Positions 1-8,403 of a stretch of DNA of 64,000 nt are shown in pieces. Under the pieces are notes generated by a model. The model was not told where the DNA came from and did not search any database. It was given only the letters and a program-made list of their open reading frames with translations. Each line of letters starts with the position of its first letter. Position 1 is the first letter of the stretch. The position numbers and the translations under genes are program-made. Source of the DNA: Candidatus Korarchaeum sp. (lineage in GTDB: Archaea > Korarchaeota > Korarchaeia > Korarchaeales > Korarchaeaceae); assembly GCA_020833055.1 (NCBI GenBank), contig JAJHQZ010000003.1, positions 83,714 through 147,713 of the forward strand, given 5' to 3'.

Positions 1-32
1 GTTATAGGGGGGCCCTCCTCTCAGAGCATTGG

Positions 33-371
33 ATGAACTCCCTCAATTACGAGACCAGATGGATGAGCAAGAGGGAGATAGCTGAGGCTTCACTCGATGC
101 ATATGAGAGATTGCTCACCGAGAGGTACCTCCAGGGGATCGTTGATGAGGAAGCTTATGAGCTAGCCATGGGGAGGATAGAGCTCGATAAGATCATCCTG
201 GATAGAGTTGAGAGGGGGATCCCTATAGATGATTTGAAGGATAGGATAGATGAATTAGCGAGGGAGTATGATGCTAGAGTTAAGAAGGGGCTCTCCCTAT
301 ATCCGACGAGCGGATTAGCAGAGAGTATCAGGAACCCCATCTTAAGGGCCCTCATAGCTTTAGTCAGATGA
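33..371 (+). CDS. Hypothetical protein, possibly partial at the window edge
   Basis: I do not recognise this 112-residue protein. It is rich in charged residues (many Glu, Arg, Asp) and should be mostly helical, with a short hydrophobic stretch near the C-terminus (LRALIALVR). The reading frame stays open upstream to base 3, so the gene could start before the window; ATG 33 is only the first ATG seen. It converges on the radical SAM gene on the other strand and overlaps its end by 8 bases. No catalytic motif, signal peptide or full membrane helix is visible. Confidence 0.5.
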   Translation: MNSLNYETRWMSKREIAEASLDAYERLLTERYLQGIVDEEAYELAMGRIELDKIILDRVERGIPIDDLKDRIDELAREYDARVKKGLSLYPTSGLAESIRNPILRALIALVR

Positions 372-1182
372 AACTACCGATGAGTTCCTCTGGGATGGAG
401 CAGCAAGCTTCAACTCTCTCCAGATTCAGGGAACCGTGGGGGTTCGCTATCCTATCCACTATACCCAGGAGCATCCTATCATATTCTCTCTTTAGCCAGG
501 GAGCCCTCATGCATCCTAAGCTCACCCTAGAGACCTTCCTCAACTCCTCGGCTGCCCCTCTGAGGGTTTCAGGGCTTGGAGCTGTTTCATTCGAAAACTT
601 AGTCCCTGGAGTAGGTATGAACCCTAAAATAACGGTCCTCCTTATCTTGAGTTCCCTTATGATATCGATATACTCCCCTAGGGAGCCCTCCCTGGAGCCG
701 GGGAGCCCCAATATTATGTGGGGAACTACCTCTATCCCCTCCCCCGAGAGGTTCTCCATCCCCCTCAGATGATCCTCGAGGCTGAGATTGAGCCCCTTCG
801 CAATCCTAGCGGAGTTCTCATCCATTAACTCAAAATCTGCAATATCAACTCCAGCCTTCCCTAGATCCTGAGCCTCCTTCTTATCCAGAGGACCTGTATG
901 AACGCTTATTACGAAACCTATCCTCTTGAGCTCTCTCATAGCCCATAGGAAAGGTTGAATGGGTAGTTTCCCCTCTCTATTATATCCCCCGCTTATCAGG
1001 ATCCCCCTGGCTCCCCTCTTCCACCCAGAAATGCCTAGTTTAACTAAATCCTCCGGTCTATTCACGCTGAGCATCCCCTCTAGCCACCTCCCCCCGCAAA
1101 TCGGGCAGTTCAGCTGACAAGTCCTCCCAGTTATACTGACCTCTATGAACTTCCCCCTAGGGAAGAAACCTGAGGTAGTCAA
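364..1182 (-). CDS. Radical SAM protein, LipS2-like (lipoyl synthase partner)
   Basis: This 272-residue radical SAM enzyme carries the cluster motif CQLNCPIC near residues 18-25 in the context SITGRTCQLNC. Near the C-terminus there is a GCMRAPW segment and a vicinal Cys pair (EACCSI). The whole resembles the archaeal 'uncharacterized biotin synthase homologue' family that includes LipS2, which with LipS1 inserts sulfur to make lipoate. The start is a TTG inside the end of the upstream radical SAM gene (26-base overlap), so the two are co-transcribed and probably translationally coupled. The lipoate role is inferred from recalled family motifs and the pairing; radical SAM membership is seen directly. 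Confidence 0.72.
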   Translation of the reverse strand: MTTSGFFPRGKFIEVSITGRTCQLNCPICGGRWLEGMLSVNRPEDLVKLGISGWKRGARGILISGGYNREGKLPIQPFLWAMRELKRIGFVISVHTGPLDKKEAQDLGKAGVDIADFELMDENSARIAKGLNLSLEDHLRGMENLSGEGIEVVPHIILGLPGSREGSLGEYIDIIRELKIRRTVILGFIPTPGTKFSNETAPSPETLRGAAEELRKVSRVSLGCMRAPWLKREYDRMLLGIVDRIANPHGSLNLERVEACCSIPEELIGSFI

Positions 1183-2074
1183 GAGAGGCCCTCACCTCCT
1201 CCCTCACTCCTTCCCATTTCGACTCCAGGAGCTCCTTAGATGGGAAATTGTACAGCTTGCCGCTGGGTCTCTCGTTGTAGAAGGGCCTGTTGCATCCCGG
1301 GCATCCCGATGTCAGGAAAGCCTCCTTATAATCATCGGGATCCAGAGATCTGACCCTCCCGAGCGGGATCCCCTCCCTCAGGAAGTAATTGACGATCTGG
1401 ACGAACCTGTAGTAAGTTATTGGAGGGGGCTCCCTATCCTGGAGCGGGGTCCCCGGGACTGGAGTGAAAGCGAAGAGGGCGACTGCTCCTCCTCTATCGT
1501 ATATATACGACATGATCCTCACTATATCCTTCAGATCCTCGCCCAATCCAGCTATTAAGTGGACGTAAACGTTCCCCTTACCGTATACCCTCAATGATCT
1601 CTCGAAGAATTTTAGATAGGATTCGAAGGATCCGGGCTTCCTAACCGCTTCGAATAATGAGCTTGAAGTTGCATCTATACCTATCCCTATCATTTGAGAG
1701 TTCCTCCTCAGTTCAAAGAGCTCCCTCTCCCCCACTGGGTTAGTCGAGATAGATACGGGGATCTCGAAGAGTGATGAAATTTTCACTAAATCCCTCCAGA
1801 ACATCCTCCTCAGGACGGATTGTATACAAACCCTCTCGAATAGCTTCTGAGCGCTCAAAATATACTCCAATTCCACCTCAGGCCAGCTCACCCTTGAGAC
1901 TCGAGATTCCTCGATCCATTGAGGGCAGAAGAGACAGCTAGCTGAACAGCCTCCCGAGAGGAGGAGGTAAGCTGTCCTCGGATAAACTTCCAATTTCACT
2001 CGCGTTATTCCGATCCTCGCTAGAGTCCCGATAGAGGCTCTTATTTTTATGCCATCTCCCGGATTATCGAGCAT
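1157..2074 (-). CDS. Radical SAM protein, LipS1-like (lipoyl synthase partner)
   Basis: A 305-residue radical SAM protein with CSASCLFC near residues 43-50. Its C-terminus has the distinctive segment SGCPGCNRPFYNERP, followed by a YNFP motif, which I associate with the biotin-synthase-related family containing archaeal LipS1; the extra cysteines could bind an auxiliary Fe-S cluster that donates sulfur. ATG 2074 follows a purine-rich GGAGAGGGG. The gene leads the two-gene unit with the LipS2-like gene and is divergent from the aldehyde oxidoreductase. Radical SAM fold is near certain, the lipoyl synthase assignment moderate. Another thiolation or methylation chemistry cannot be excluded. Confidence 0.72.
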   Translation of the reverse strand: MLDNPGDGIKIRASIGTLARIGITRVKLEVYPRTAYLLLSGGCSASCLFCPQWIEESRVSRVSWPEVELEYILSAQKLFERVCIQSVLRRMFWRDLVKISSLFEIPVSISTNPVGERELFELRRNSQMIGIGIDATSSSLFEAVRKPGSFESYLKFFERSLRVYGKGNVYVHLIAGLGEDLKDIVRIMSYIYDRGGAVALFAFTPVPGTPLQDREPPPITYYRFVQIVNYFLREGIPLGRVRSLDPDDYKEAFLTSGCPGCNRPFYNERPSGKLYNFPSKELLESKWEGVREEVRASLDYLRFLP

Positions 2075-2133
2075 CCCCTCTCCAGTGCAAAGTAAGTTTT
2101 TAACTTTTCAGTACCGCTACCCCGGGTGCTCTC

Positions 2134-3996
2134 ATGAGGGGTGGATGGACCGGTAAGTTACTCAGGGTCGATCTCAGCAAGGGTAAGTCAGTGGTCCAGG
2201 ATCTAGATCCTAAAGTCGCCGTGGACTTCCTGGGAGGGAGGGGATTCGCGGTAAAAACTTTGTGGGATGAGCTCCCCCGGGGAACTGATCCTCTATCCCC
2301 TGAAAACTTACTGATACTCGCCACGGGCCCCCTAACTGGAATAAGTATGCCTAGCAGCGGGAAGCTGGTCGTCGCCGCTAAATCGCCCCTCACCGGGGGC
2401 TACGGGGATGGGAACATAGGGACGAGGGCATCAGTCCAGCTTAAGAAAGCTGGATACGATGCTGTAGTAATATCGGGGAAAGCTGAGAAGCCATCTATTC
2501 TGAGCATAGAGAACGATAAAGTTGAGATAAAGGATGGTAGAGATCTATGGGGTCTCGATACTTACAAAGCCCAGGAAGAGCTCGAGAGACAGTATGGGAA
2601 GAACTCAGGGATATTGGTCATAGGGCCTGGCGGCGAGAGGCTCGTGAAGTTCGCAGTGATAACTTCTGAGAAGGGAAGGGCGGGCGGGAGGCCGGGGATA
2701 GGTGCTGTGATGGGTTCGAAGAACTTGAAAGCGATAGTGATAAGGGGGAGCAAGGAGATCCCGTTAGCAGACCCTAAGGAGGTAGCGAGACTGGGAGCTG
2801 AGTCCTTCAGAGACATAAAGTCCAAGGATAATTACGATTTCTGGGTGAGGCAGGGGACGATGGCTACTGTCGAGTGGGCGAATGCAAATGCTGCCCTACC
2901 GACTTACAACATGAGCGAGGGCGTTTTCGATGGTTACGATAAAGTGGGCGGTAATGCTATGGAGAAGATATACAAGATAGGGCAGAAGGGATGCCCGAAT
3001 TGCAATATGCCCTGCGGGAACATAAATGAGATAAAGGAGGGTCCGTACAAGGGGAGAGATACTGAAGTGGATTACGAGAACATAGCGATGCTGGGGCCCA
3101 ACTTGGGGATAGATAATATGAATTGGGCCCTCACTCTCAACTTGATCGCTGATGAATTTGGTGTGGATACGATAAGCTTGGGAAGCGTGCTAGCGTTCAC
3201 TACGGAAGCGATGAAGAAGGGTTTAGTTAGCGAGGGAGACATCGGCCTCAAGCTCGATTGGGGGGACGGGCAGGCTTACGTGGAACTAGCTAAGAGGATA
3301 GTGAGTAAGGAAGGTTTCGGATCTATTCTTGCTGAGGGAGTGGCTTATGCATCGCAGAAGATAGGTAAGGGATCGGAGAGGTTTGCGATGCATGTGAAGG
3401 GGCTTGAGATAAGCGCATACGATTGCCACGCATACATAGGGATGGCACTAGCCTATGGGACGAGCCCCATAGGCGCCCATCACAAGGACGCTTGGTTCAT
3501 CTCTTACGAAGTGAGGGAGGGCAGAGGTATAGTTAGCGAGGAGAGGGCCAAGAAGCTGATATGGATGCAGAACGTAAGAGGTGGTTTCTTCGAAAGCGCT
3601 GCTGCTTGCAGATTACCATGGGTAGAGGTCGGTTACGATCTCGGGTGGTATCCCAAGTTCCTGAAGGCAGCTACGGGACTGGACTACAGTTGGGATGACC
3701 TCCACGTAGTAGCTGATAGGATCTACACGCTGATGAGGGCGTTCTGGGTCAGGGAGAAGGGAGGATGGAGCAGGTCCCTAGATACTCCCCCAGCTAAGTG
3801 GTTCGAGGAGCCCCAGACTAAGGGTCCTCTAGCCGGTAGCAAGCTCAACAGGGATGATTACGAGAAGATGCTGACTTGGTACTATGAGAACAGGGGATGG
3901 GATCAGAACGGTATCCCGAGGAAGAGTACCTTGAGGAAGTTGGGCCTCGATTGGGTCATACCTGAGCTGGAGAGAGTGGTCTCCCTGAGTGAGTAG
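2134..3996 (+). CDS. aor: Tungsten-dependent aldehyde:ferredoxin oxidoreductase
   Basis: This 620-residue enzyme of the AOR/FOR/WOR family oxidises aldehydes to carboxylic acids in the cytoplasm and passes electrons to ferredoxin, using tungsten held by two pyranopterins. The N-terminal domain (FLGGRGFAVKTLWDELP, then ATGPLTG) is typical. The [4Fe-4S] ligands are visible as C287, C290 and C294 (CPNCNMPC) with C492, matching the spacing in Pyrococcus furiosus AOR. The start ATG lies about 30 bases after a T/A-rich promoter element at 2094-2106. A MoaD-like gene follows after 8 bases, and pterin cofactor genes lie further down the window. Which of the AOR family substrates it uses cannot be read from sequence. 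Confidence 0.95.
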   Translation: MRGGWTGKLLRVDLSKGKSVVQDLDPKVAVDFLGGRGFAVKTLWDELPRGTDPLSPENLLILATGPLTGISMPSSGKLVVAAKSPLTGGYGDGNIGTRASVQLKKAGYDAVVISGKAEKPSILSIENDKVEIKDGRDLWGLDTYKAQEELERQYGKNSGILVIGPGGERLVKFAVITSEKGRAGGRPGIGAVMGSKNLKAIVIRGSKEIPLADPKEVARLGAESFRDIKSKDNYDFWVRQGTMATVEWANANAALPTYNMSEGVFDGYDKVGGNAMEKIYKIGQKGCPNCNMPCGNINEIKEGPYKGRDTEVDYENIAMLGPNLGIDNMNWALTLNLIADEFGVDTISLGSVLAFTTEAMKKGLVSEGDIGLKLDWGDGQAYVELAKRIVSKEGFGSILAEGVAYASQKIGKGSERFAMHVKGLEISAYDCHAYIGMALAYGTSPIGAHHKDAWFISYEVREGRGIVSEERAKKLIWMQNVRGGFFESAAACRLPWVEVGYDLGWYPKFLKAATGLDYSWDDLHVVADRIYTLMRAFWVREKGGWSRSLDTPPAKWFEEPQTKGPLAGSKLNRDDYEKMLTWYYENRGWDQNGIPRKSTLRKLGLDWVIPELERVVSLSE

Positions 3997-4004
3997 GGGG
4001 GAGC

Positions 4005-4295
4005 ATGAGGATAAGGTTCTTAGGGAAGCCCAAGGAGATCATGGGAGGGGTCATTGAGCTAGATATCGGGAGGGCCACACTCAGAGAAGTGCTGGAGAGG
4101 CTGCCTGAGGACGTAAGGAGGCTCATAACTGATGGAGAGAAGCTGAAGATGATAGTACTGATAAATGGAGTCTCCGCTGAGTCCAAAGGCGGACTAGATG
4201 CTCCTGTATCCCAAGATGACGAGCTCACTGTGATGCCAGAGATAAGCGGGGGCTCCCCCACTATTTTCGTTCCGCTCACTACTCAAAGGGAGTAA
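4005..4295 (+). CDS. MoaD/ThiS-family sulfur carrier with C-terminal extension
   Basis: A 96-residue beta-grasp protein of the MoaD/ThiS family, which carries sulfur as a C-terminal thiocarboxylate for molybdopterin or related cofactors. The fold signature is clear (IRFLGKPKE, LINGVSA, DDELTVMPEISGG). The expected terminal Gly-Gly is at residues 82-83, but translation continues for 13 more residues (SPTIFVPLTTQRE). Other members need a free Gly-Gly end, so this protein would have to be trimmed or is not activated. A strong GGGGGGAG ribosome site precedes ATG 4005, 8 bases after aor, so the two form an operon. The 3' end overlaps the convergent gene by 13 bases. Confidence 0.85.
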   Translation: MRIRFLGKPKEIMGGVIELDIGRATLREVLERLPEDVRRLITDGEKLKMIVLINGVSAESKGGLDAPVSQDDELTVMPEISGGSPTIFVPLTTQRE

Positions 4296-4684
4296 CCGAT
4301 ACCCTCCTCCGACTTGGGCTGGGGTATCGGTGGGAGGGGTGGGGGCACCCCTATCGATCTGCACACTATTATTACCTCACTAGTCCCGACCGTATATACG
4401 CTCTGAACTATGGGAGCTGGCAATTTCCCCTCCTTAACATCTGAGAGCAGCTTCTCAATCTCATCCGGGGAGCCCCTAGTGATTACTCTACCCTCTACAG
4501 TTATCCTAGCTATAGAGGGCATATAGCTAACATCTATCACGAATTTGCACTTAGTGGAATTACCCTGTCTCTCTACCCTACCTATGTTCATATTGACTGC
4601 TATCTGGAGGTTCTCAGGCAGTGGATCCTCGGGCTCCACGAACCTCTCGCCCAGCACTCTCATGACCCTAACGACAACTTCCAT
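4283..4684 (-). CDS. Conserved-looking hypothetical protein
   Basis: A protein of about 133 residues that I cannot name. It alternates beta-like stretches (KCKFVIDVSY, ARITVEGRVITRG) with a helix and ends in a proline-rich tail (PPPLPPIPQP). The arrangement vaguely recalls SecB-like domains but no diagnostic residue is visible. I chose ATG 4684 because a longer reading would run back through the divergent promoter of the ATP-cone gene; a start at a later internal ATG is possible. It converges with the MoaD-like gene and diverges from the ATP-cone gene. Confidence 0.55.
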   Translation of the reverse strand: MEVVVRVMRVLGERFVEPEDPLPENLQIAVNMNIGRVERQGNSTKCKFVIDVSYMPSIARITVEGRVITRGSPDEIEKLLSDVKEGKLPAPIVQSVYTVGTSEVIIVCRSIGVPPPLPPIPQPKSEEGIGYSL

Positions 4685-4751
4685 CTGGGGAGCGTGTATG
4701 AGGAGCAGAAAAGTTTTTCGTATACTTAAGGTATGGAGGTCGGGTGATAGT

Positions 4752-5009
4752 TTGACCAAGGTGAGGAAGAGGGATGGGAGGGAGGAGGAGTTCTCCAAGA
4801 TGAAGATAGTTTCTGCGTTGATAAAGGCCGGATCTTCTGTCGAGCTAGCTGATAAGATAGCTGAAGAATGTGAAAGCGTATTCAGGGGTAAGGATTACGT
4901 GGAGACCTCTGAGATAAGGGAATTCGTATTGAGTAAGTTGAGAGATGTAGATAAGCAATCTTACGAGAATTGGTTGAGGTTCGATTCTAGAGCCAAGGGA
5001 TTGGGGTGA
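4752..5009 (+). CDS. Stand-alone ATP-cone domain protein
   Basis: About 85 residues consisting almost wholly of an ATP-cone, the nucleotide-sensing domain found at the N-terminus of ribonucleotide reductases and in NrdR. The signature is KVRKRDGREEEFSKMKIVSAL followed by the helical repeat and LRDVDKQSYENWLRF. No zinc ribbon or reductase domain is attached. The start is probably TTG 4752, with GGAGGT at 4735-4740 as ribosome site; GTG 4761 is the alternative. A TATA-like stretch lies at about 4712-4728. The phosphatase gene follows after 9 bases. A regulatory role in nucleotide sensing is inference from the domain alone. Confidence 0.75.
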   Translation: MTKVRKRDGREEEFSKMKIVSALIKAGSSVELADKIAEECESVFRGKDYVETSEIREFVLSKLRDVDKQSYENWLRFDSRAKGLG

Positions 5010-5018
5010 GAGCCTTAG

Positions 5019-5774
5019 ATGATCCTCGAGGATCTCATAGATCTCTCTCTGAGAATAAAGGATCGCGTGACAGAGTACTTAGGCTCCGATGAGGAGTTAG
5101 AATACTTGAGTGAAGGGGGAGACTATGCTAGGGCTGTCGATGAAGCAGCGAAGCTCGAGATAGAGAGATGGGCATCGGAATCGAGGAGACCGAGTATTCT
5201 GAGCGAGGAGAACGGTTTCATAGAGGGTGAGTGCGATGGGCTCATCTTAATAGATCCCGTGGATGGCAGCTCTAATGCTGACAGGGGGATACCTTTCTCG
5301 TGCGTCTCAGTAGCGTATTCCCTCTCCAATTCCATCAAGGACCTCTCCGCTTCTGTAATACTCAATATATTCTCAGGCGATCTCTACTATGCTGAGAGAG
5401 GGAAGGGGGCGTATAAGAACGGTTGTAGGGTGAGAGTGAGGGACTTCAGGGGGACTCCAGTGATATATGCCCCTTGTCAGGAACCGGATCCATTAGCTGG
5501 TCTTTACTTCAAGCAAATAGCTAGGAGAGATTATGGGTCGATAGCCCTAGGGCTCGCTCTCGTATCCGAGGGGAAGCTGGACCTCCTCATCGATTTGAAG
5601 GGGGACCTCAGGATAGTGGATATAGCAGCAGGCTTATTGTTAGTTAAGGAAGCTGGAGGATCCGTTTTCATAAATAAAGTCGAGATAAGTGGGTTGAATA
5701 GAGAATTCGGCCTAGTGGCAGGTGTTGAGGAACTATCATCGATTTTGGCTCCTAAAAATTATCTTAGACTTTAA
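5019..5774 (+). CDS. Inositol monophosphatase / fructose-1,6-bisphosphatase family enzyme
   Basis: A 251-residue Mg-dependent sugar phosphatase of the IMPase/FBPase IV family. Metal-binding motifs are visible: SEEN at residues 62-65, DPVDGSSNAD at 79-88, and the later VDIAAG segment where the third Asp lies. In archaea this family hydrolyses inositol-1-phosphate or fructose-1,6-bisphosphate, serving compatible-solute or lipid headgroup synthesis or gluconeogenesis; the sequence does not tell which. ATG 5019 lies 9 bases after the ATP-cone gene, so the two are likely co-transcribed. A short A/T stretch and a tRNA-Thr gene on the other strand follow. Confidence 0.88.
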   Translation: MILEDLIDLSLRIKDRVTEYLGSDEELEYLSEGGDYARAVDEAAKLEIERWASESRRPSILSEENGFIEGECDGLILIDPVDGSSNADRGIPFSCVSVAYSLSNSIKDLSASVILNIFSGDLYYAERGKGAYKNGCRVRVRDFRGTPVIYAPCQEPDPLAGLYFKQIARRDYGSIALGLALVSEGKLDLLIDLKGDLRIVDIAAGLLLVKEAGGSVFINKVEISGLNREFGLVAGVEELSSILAPKNYLRL

Positions 5775-5851
5775 AAAATCGTTTTTTATTGACTCTCAAA
5801 TAAGAGGTCCTATCGAGAGATGAGAGATCGTCCCGAAATCTTTTATGAGCG

Positions 5852-5926
5852 AAGCCCCGGGGGGGTCTCGAACCCCCGACCTGCCGCTTACAAGGCGGCC
5901 GCTCTGCCGACTGAGCTACCGGGGCT
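5852..5926 (-). tRNA. tRNA-Thr (anticodon TGT)
   Basis: Cloverleaf on the minus strand: acceptor stem AGCCCCG/CGGGGCT, anticodon stem GCCGC/GCGGC closing loop CTTGTAA with anticodon TGT, and TPsiC arm with GGTTCGAGACC. The discriminator is U and CCA is not encoded. No intron is seen. It lies between the phosphatase gene and the aspartate kinase gene. Its acceptor and anticodon stems are the same as in the second Thr tRNA near 17.1 kb. Confidence 0.95.
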
Positions 5927-5956
5927 CTTTAATACTTCCGTATGGAAAATTTAAGC

Positions 5957-7309
5957 TTAATCCTCTATCTTACTGAGCTCGAACTCCTCATGCAGAGCCC
6001 TCACAGCTTCCTCCCCATCGCTACCATTCACCACGAAGGATATGCTCAGCTCAGACGAGCCCTGAGCTATCATCTTAACGTTTATACCTCTCTCAGCTAC
6101 AGCTCTGAAGACCCTAGCGGCCACTCCCGGGGTCCCCCTCATACCTGAGCCTATCGCCGCTACAGCTGCGCAATCCCTCTCTATCAATACCTCCCTGAAG
6201 AGGGTCCCGAGCCTCGCTTCCACTAGACCTCTAGCTCTCTCAGCTGCCTTACTATCTAGTAATACAGATATATCTGACTCTGAGATCGATTGCGATATCA
6301 TCCCGACGTTTATATGACTCTCACCCAGGACTTTGAAGAACATATGAGCTATCCCAGGCCTCCCAACCATGCGAGCCCCCCTGACGGTCAGTATGGATAC
6401 CCCTTTCTTCATCCCGATTGCTCTGACCACACTTCCAGACGAGCTCTCCGATATGAGGGTCCCCTCACACCCCCTATTTCTGAAGTTCCTTATCCTTATT
6501 GGGGTCTTAGTAGGTATTGCCGGCTCCAAAAACCTTGGATTCATTCTTTTTGCTCCAAAATGAGCCATCTCTATAGCTTCGGAGTAGGAGACATTCTTCA
6601 GAACTCTAGCGTCCCTGACTACCTTGGGATCGGCCGTCATGAGGCCGTCCACATCCGTCCAAAGGCAGACCTCACGAGCTGAGAGTGAGGAGCCTATCAG
6701 TACGGCCGTCAGATCGCTCCCCCCTCTGCCTAGCGTCGTGATCTTGCCGAGCATAGTGACGCCTGAGAAACCCGCAACTACTGGAACGGTGTCTTCGAGG
6801 AGAGGCAAGAGCCTCGTCCTCAAGTATACCCTAGTGGCCTTGATAAGGGGGTTGGCATTACCGTAGCATTCATCAGTGACTATACCAGCCTCCCCACCAG
6901 TTAGGAACCTTGAATTAACCCCTCTTTCCCTTAAGAGTCCAGCTAGGATCTTACCGCTGAGGTTCTCGCCGAACGATGCGATAAGATCCCTTATCCTAGG
7001 GGTCGATTCCCCTAAGTAAAGCATTCCCCTCACTATCCTCTCCAACTTATTTAGATCCTTCCTCACGTCCTCGCATCTGATCCCCAATTCCTCGCAAATC
7101 CTAAGATGTACCTCTTCTAGGTCGGATAGGACTCTGCTCGCGTTAACTTCATCGCCAGATGCAGCTAAGTTGTGGAGCTTGAGTAAGGAATCAGTCACAC
7201 CCTTAATCGCTGAGATAACTATGACCTTCCTCTCATTCTGCTCCATTATGTAATCTGAGATCTCAATGAAGTCCCTCGATCCCTCTAGTATCGATCCCCC
7301 GAATTTCAT
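5957..7309 (-). CDS. lysC: Aspartate kinase
   Basis: A protein of about 450 residues that phosphorylates aspartate, the first step toward homoserine, threonine, methionine and lysine. The N-terminus has KFGGS (ATP binding), and the kinase core shows TLGRGGSDLTA and WTDVDGLMTADP. The last 150 residues hold two ACT domains (around IGMKKGVSILTV and AAIGSGMRGTPGVAARVF) that normally bind the end-product inhibitor. ATG 7309 overlaps the TGA of the upstream homoserine dehydrogenase; TTG 7318 or GTG 7312 would add up to three residues. The two genes clearly form one operon. Allosteric control by threonine or lysine is expected for the family but not provable here. Confidence 0.93.
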   Translation of the reverse strand: MKFGGSILEGSRDFIEISDYIMEQNERKVIVISAIKGVTDSLLKLHNLAASGDEVNASRVLSDLEEVHLRICEELGIRCEDVRKDLNKLERIVRGMLYLGESTPRIRDLIASFGENLSGKILAGLLRERGVNSRFLTGGEAGIVTDECYGNANPLIKATRVYLRTRLLPLLEDTVPVVAGFSGVTMLGKITTLGRGGSDLTAVLIGSSLSAREVCLWTDVDGLMTADPKVVRDARVLKNVSYSEAIEMAHFGAKRMNPRFLEPAIPTKTPIRIRNFRNRGCEGTLISESSSGSVVRAIGMKKGVSILTVRGARMVGRPGIAHMFFKVLGESHINVGMISQSISESDISVLLDSKAAERARGLVEARLGTLFREVLIERDCAAVAAIGSGMRGTPGVAARVFRAVAERGINVKMIAQGSSELSISFVVNGSDGEEAVRALHEEFELSKIED

Positions 7310-8325
7310 CACAAGCAAGCTCCCACCTCGCTCAACCTCATCCTGAGCTCTACTAAGTCCCTTATCAGAGCCATCGCTGTCTCATCGCCTCCCGCGCCCT
7401 TCCCTATCAGTGTGTGCCTCCCCGACGACTCAGCGAAGAACGAGACTGCGTTCAAAGCGCCGGATACTGCTAGGGGATCTGTCCTCTCTATTATCTCAGG
7501 CCTAACTCTCGCTCCCGATTCATCAGAACTTGCTATCAATCTTAAGGTCCTTCCCTCCTCTAATATCCTCTCATCCAATTCTATCCCTCTAATGCCCGTT
7601 ATCTCCACATCTCTTATAGTCAGATCAGTCTCCATCGCGAGGTTAGATAGTATGACGAGCTTAGCAGCTGAGTCGAGGCCATCTATATCATTGGACGGAT
7701 CTGCTTCTGCATAACCCAGTTCTTGAGCCTCCCTCAGGGCACTCTCGAATGGTAGTCCTGATTCCATCCTCGTCAATATGTAATTCGTAGTCCCATTGAG
7801 GACCCCCTTTATAGCTAGCACTCTCTCCCCTATCAGGCATTTCCTGATGAACCTGACGAAGGGCACGCCCCCTCCTACTGTAGCGCTGAATAGGAGATGA
7901 AGACCACTCTCTTGAAACATTTCAATTAAAGCAGGCATTTCTAAAGCAAATGGACCCTTATTAGCTGTTATCACATGCTTTCCAGTGTTCAAGGCTGCTT
8001 TAATATATGAAAGGGATGGTTCCCCAGTCTTGAAATCCGATGGGGTGACATCTATGAGCACTTCAGCGTCCACGCTCCTTATCAGTTCCACCCCTCTGAT
8101 CCCTACTTCGCGAGAGTGCCCAGATAGAGAGCCCTCCCTGACCTTCAGCTCTAGTATCTCCCTGGGGTCAAGCCCCCTCTCATCTTGGACAGCTGAGGAG
8201 GAATCTGCTACAGCTACTAAAGTCGGGTTCAGACCATACTTCGACCTCAATTCCGGGGCCTTCTCAATGAACAAACGTAAGAAGGATCTACCGACTACAC
8301 CCAGCCCCATCAATACCACACGCAT
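7309..8325 (-). CDS. hom: Homoserine dehydrogenase
   Basis: 338 residues. It reduces aspartate-4-semialdehyde to homoserine with NAD(P)H. The Rossmann glycine motif GLGVVGRSF is at residues 7-15. The catalytic region is recognisable in NTGKHVITANKGPFA, GGGVPFVRF, GVLNGTTNYILTRME and AQELGYAEADPSNDIDGLDSAAK. There is no C-terminal ACT domain, as in many short archaeal enzymes, so feedback control would rest on the kinase. The kinase start overlaps its stop codon. The start ATG 8325 is divergent from moeA, with a T-rich promoter zone between. Confidence 0.94.
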   Translation of the reverse strand: MRVVLMGLGVVGRSFLRLFIEKAPELRSKYGLNPTLVAVADSSSAVQDERGLDPREILELKVREGSLSGHSREVGIRGVELIRSVDAEVLIDVTPSDFKTGEPSLSYIKAALNTGKHVITANKGPFALEMPALIEMFQESGLHLLFSATVGGGVPFVRFIRKCLIGERVLAIKGVLNGTTNYILTRMESGLPFESALREAQELGYAEADPSNDIDGLDSAAKLVILSNLAMETDLTIRDVEITGIRGIELDERILEEGRTLRLIASSDESGARVRPEIIERTDPLAVSGALNAVSFFAESSGRHTLIGKGAGGDETAMALIRDLVELRMRLSEVGACL

Positions 8326-8403
8326 ATTAGGGGAGCTTGAGAGGTCATGTATTTAAAAAATTTACACGGCAATTATTTTAACTGGGGAGCTCAGTTAACC
8401 CAG

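Noticed and set aside
8347-8403. Longer N-terminus for the first MoeA from ATG 8347.
   Set aside because: The added residues are encoded by the A/T-rich promoter element and are not part of the MoeA domain.
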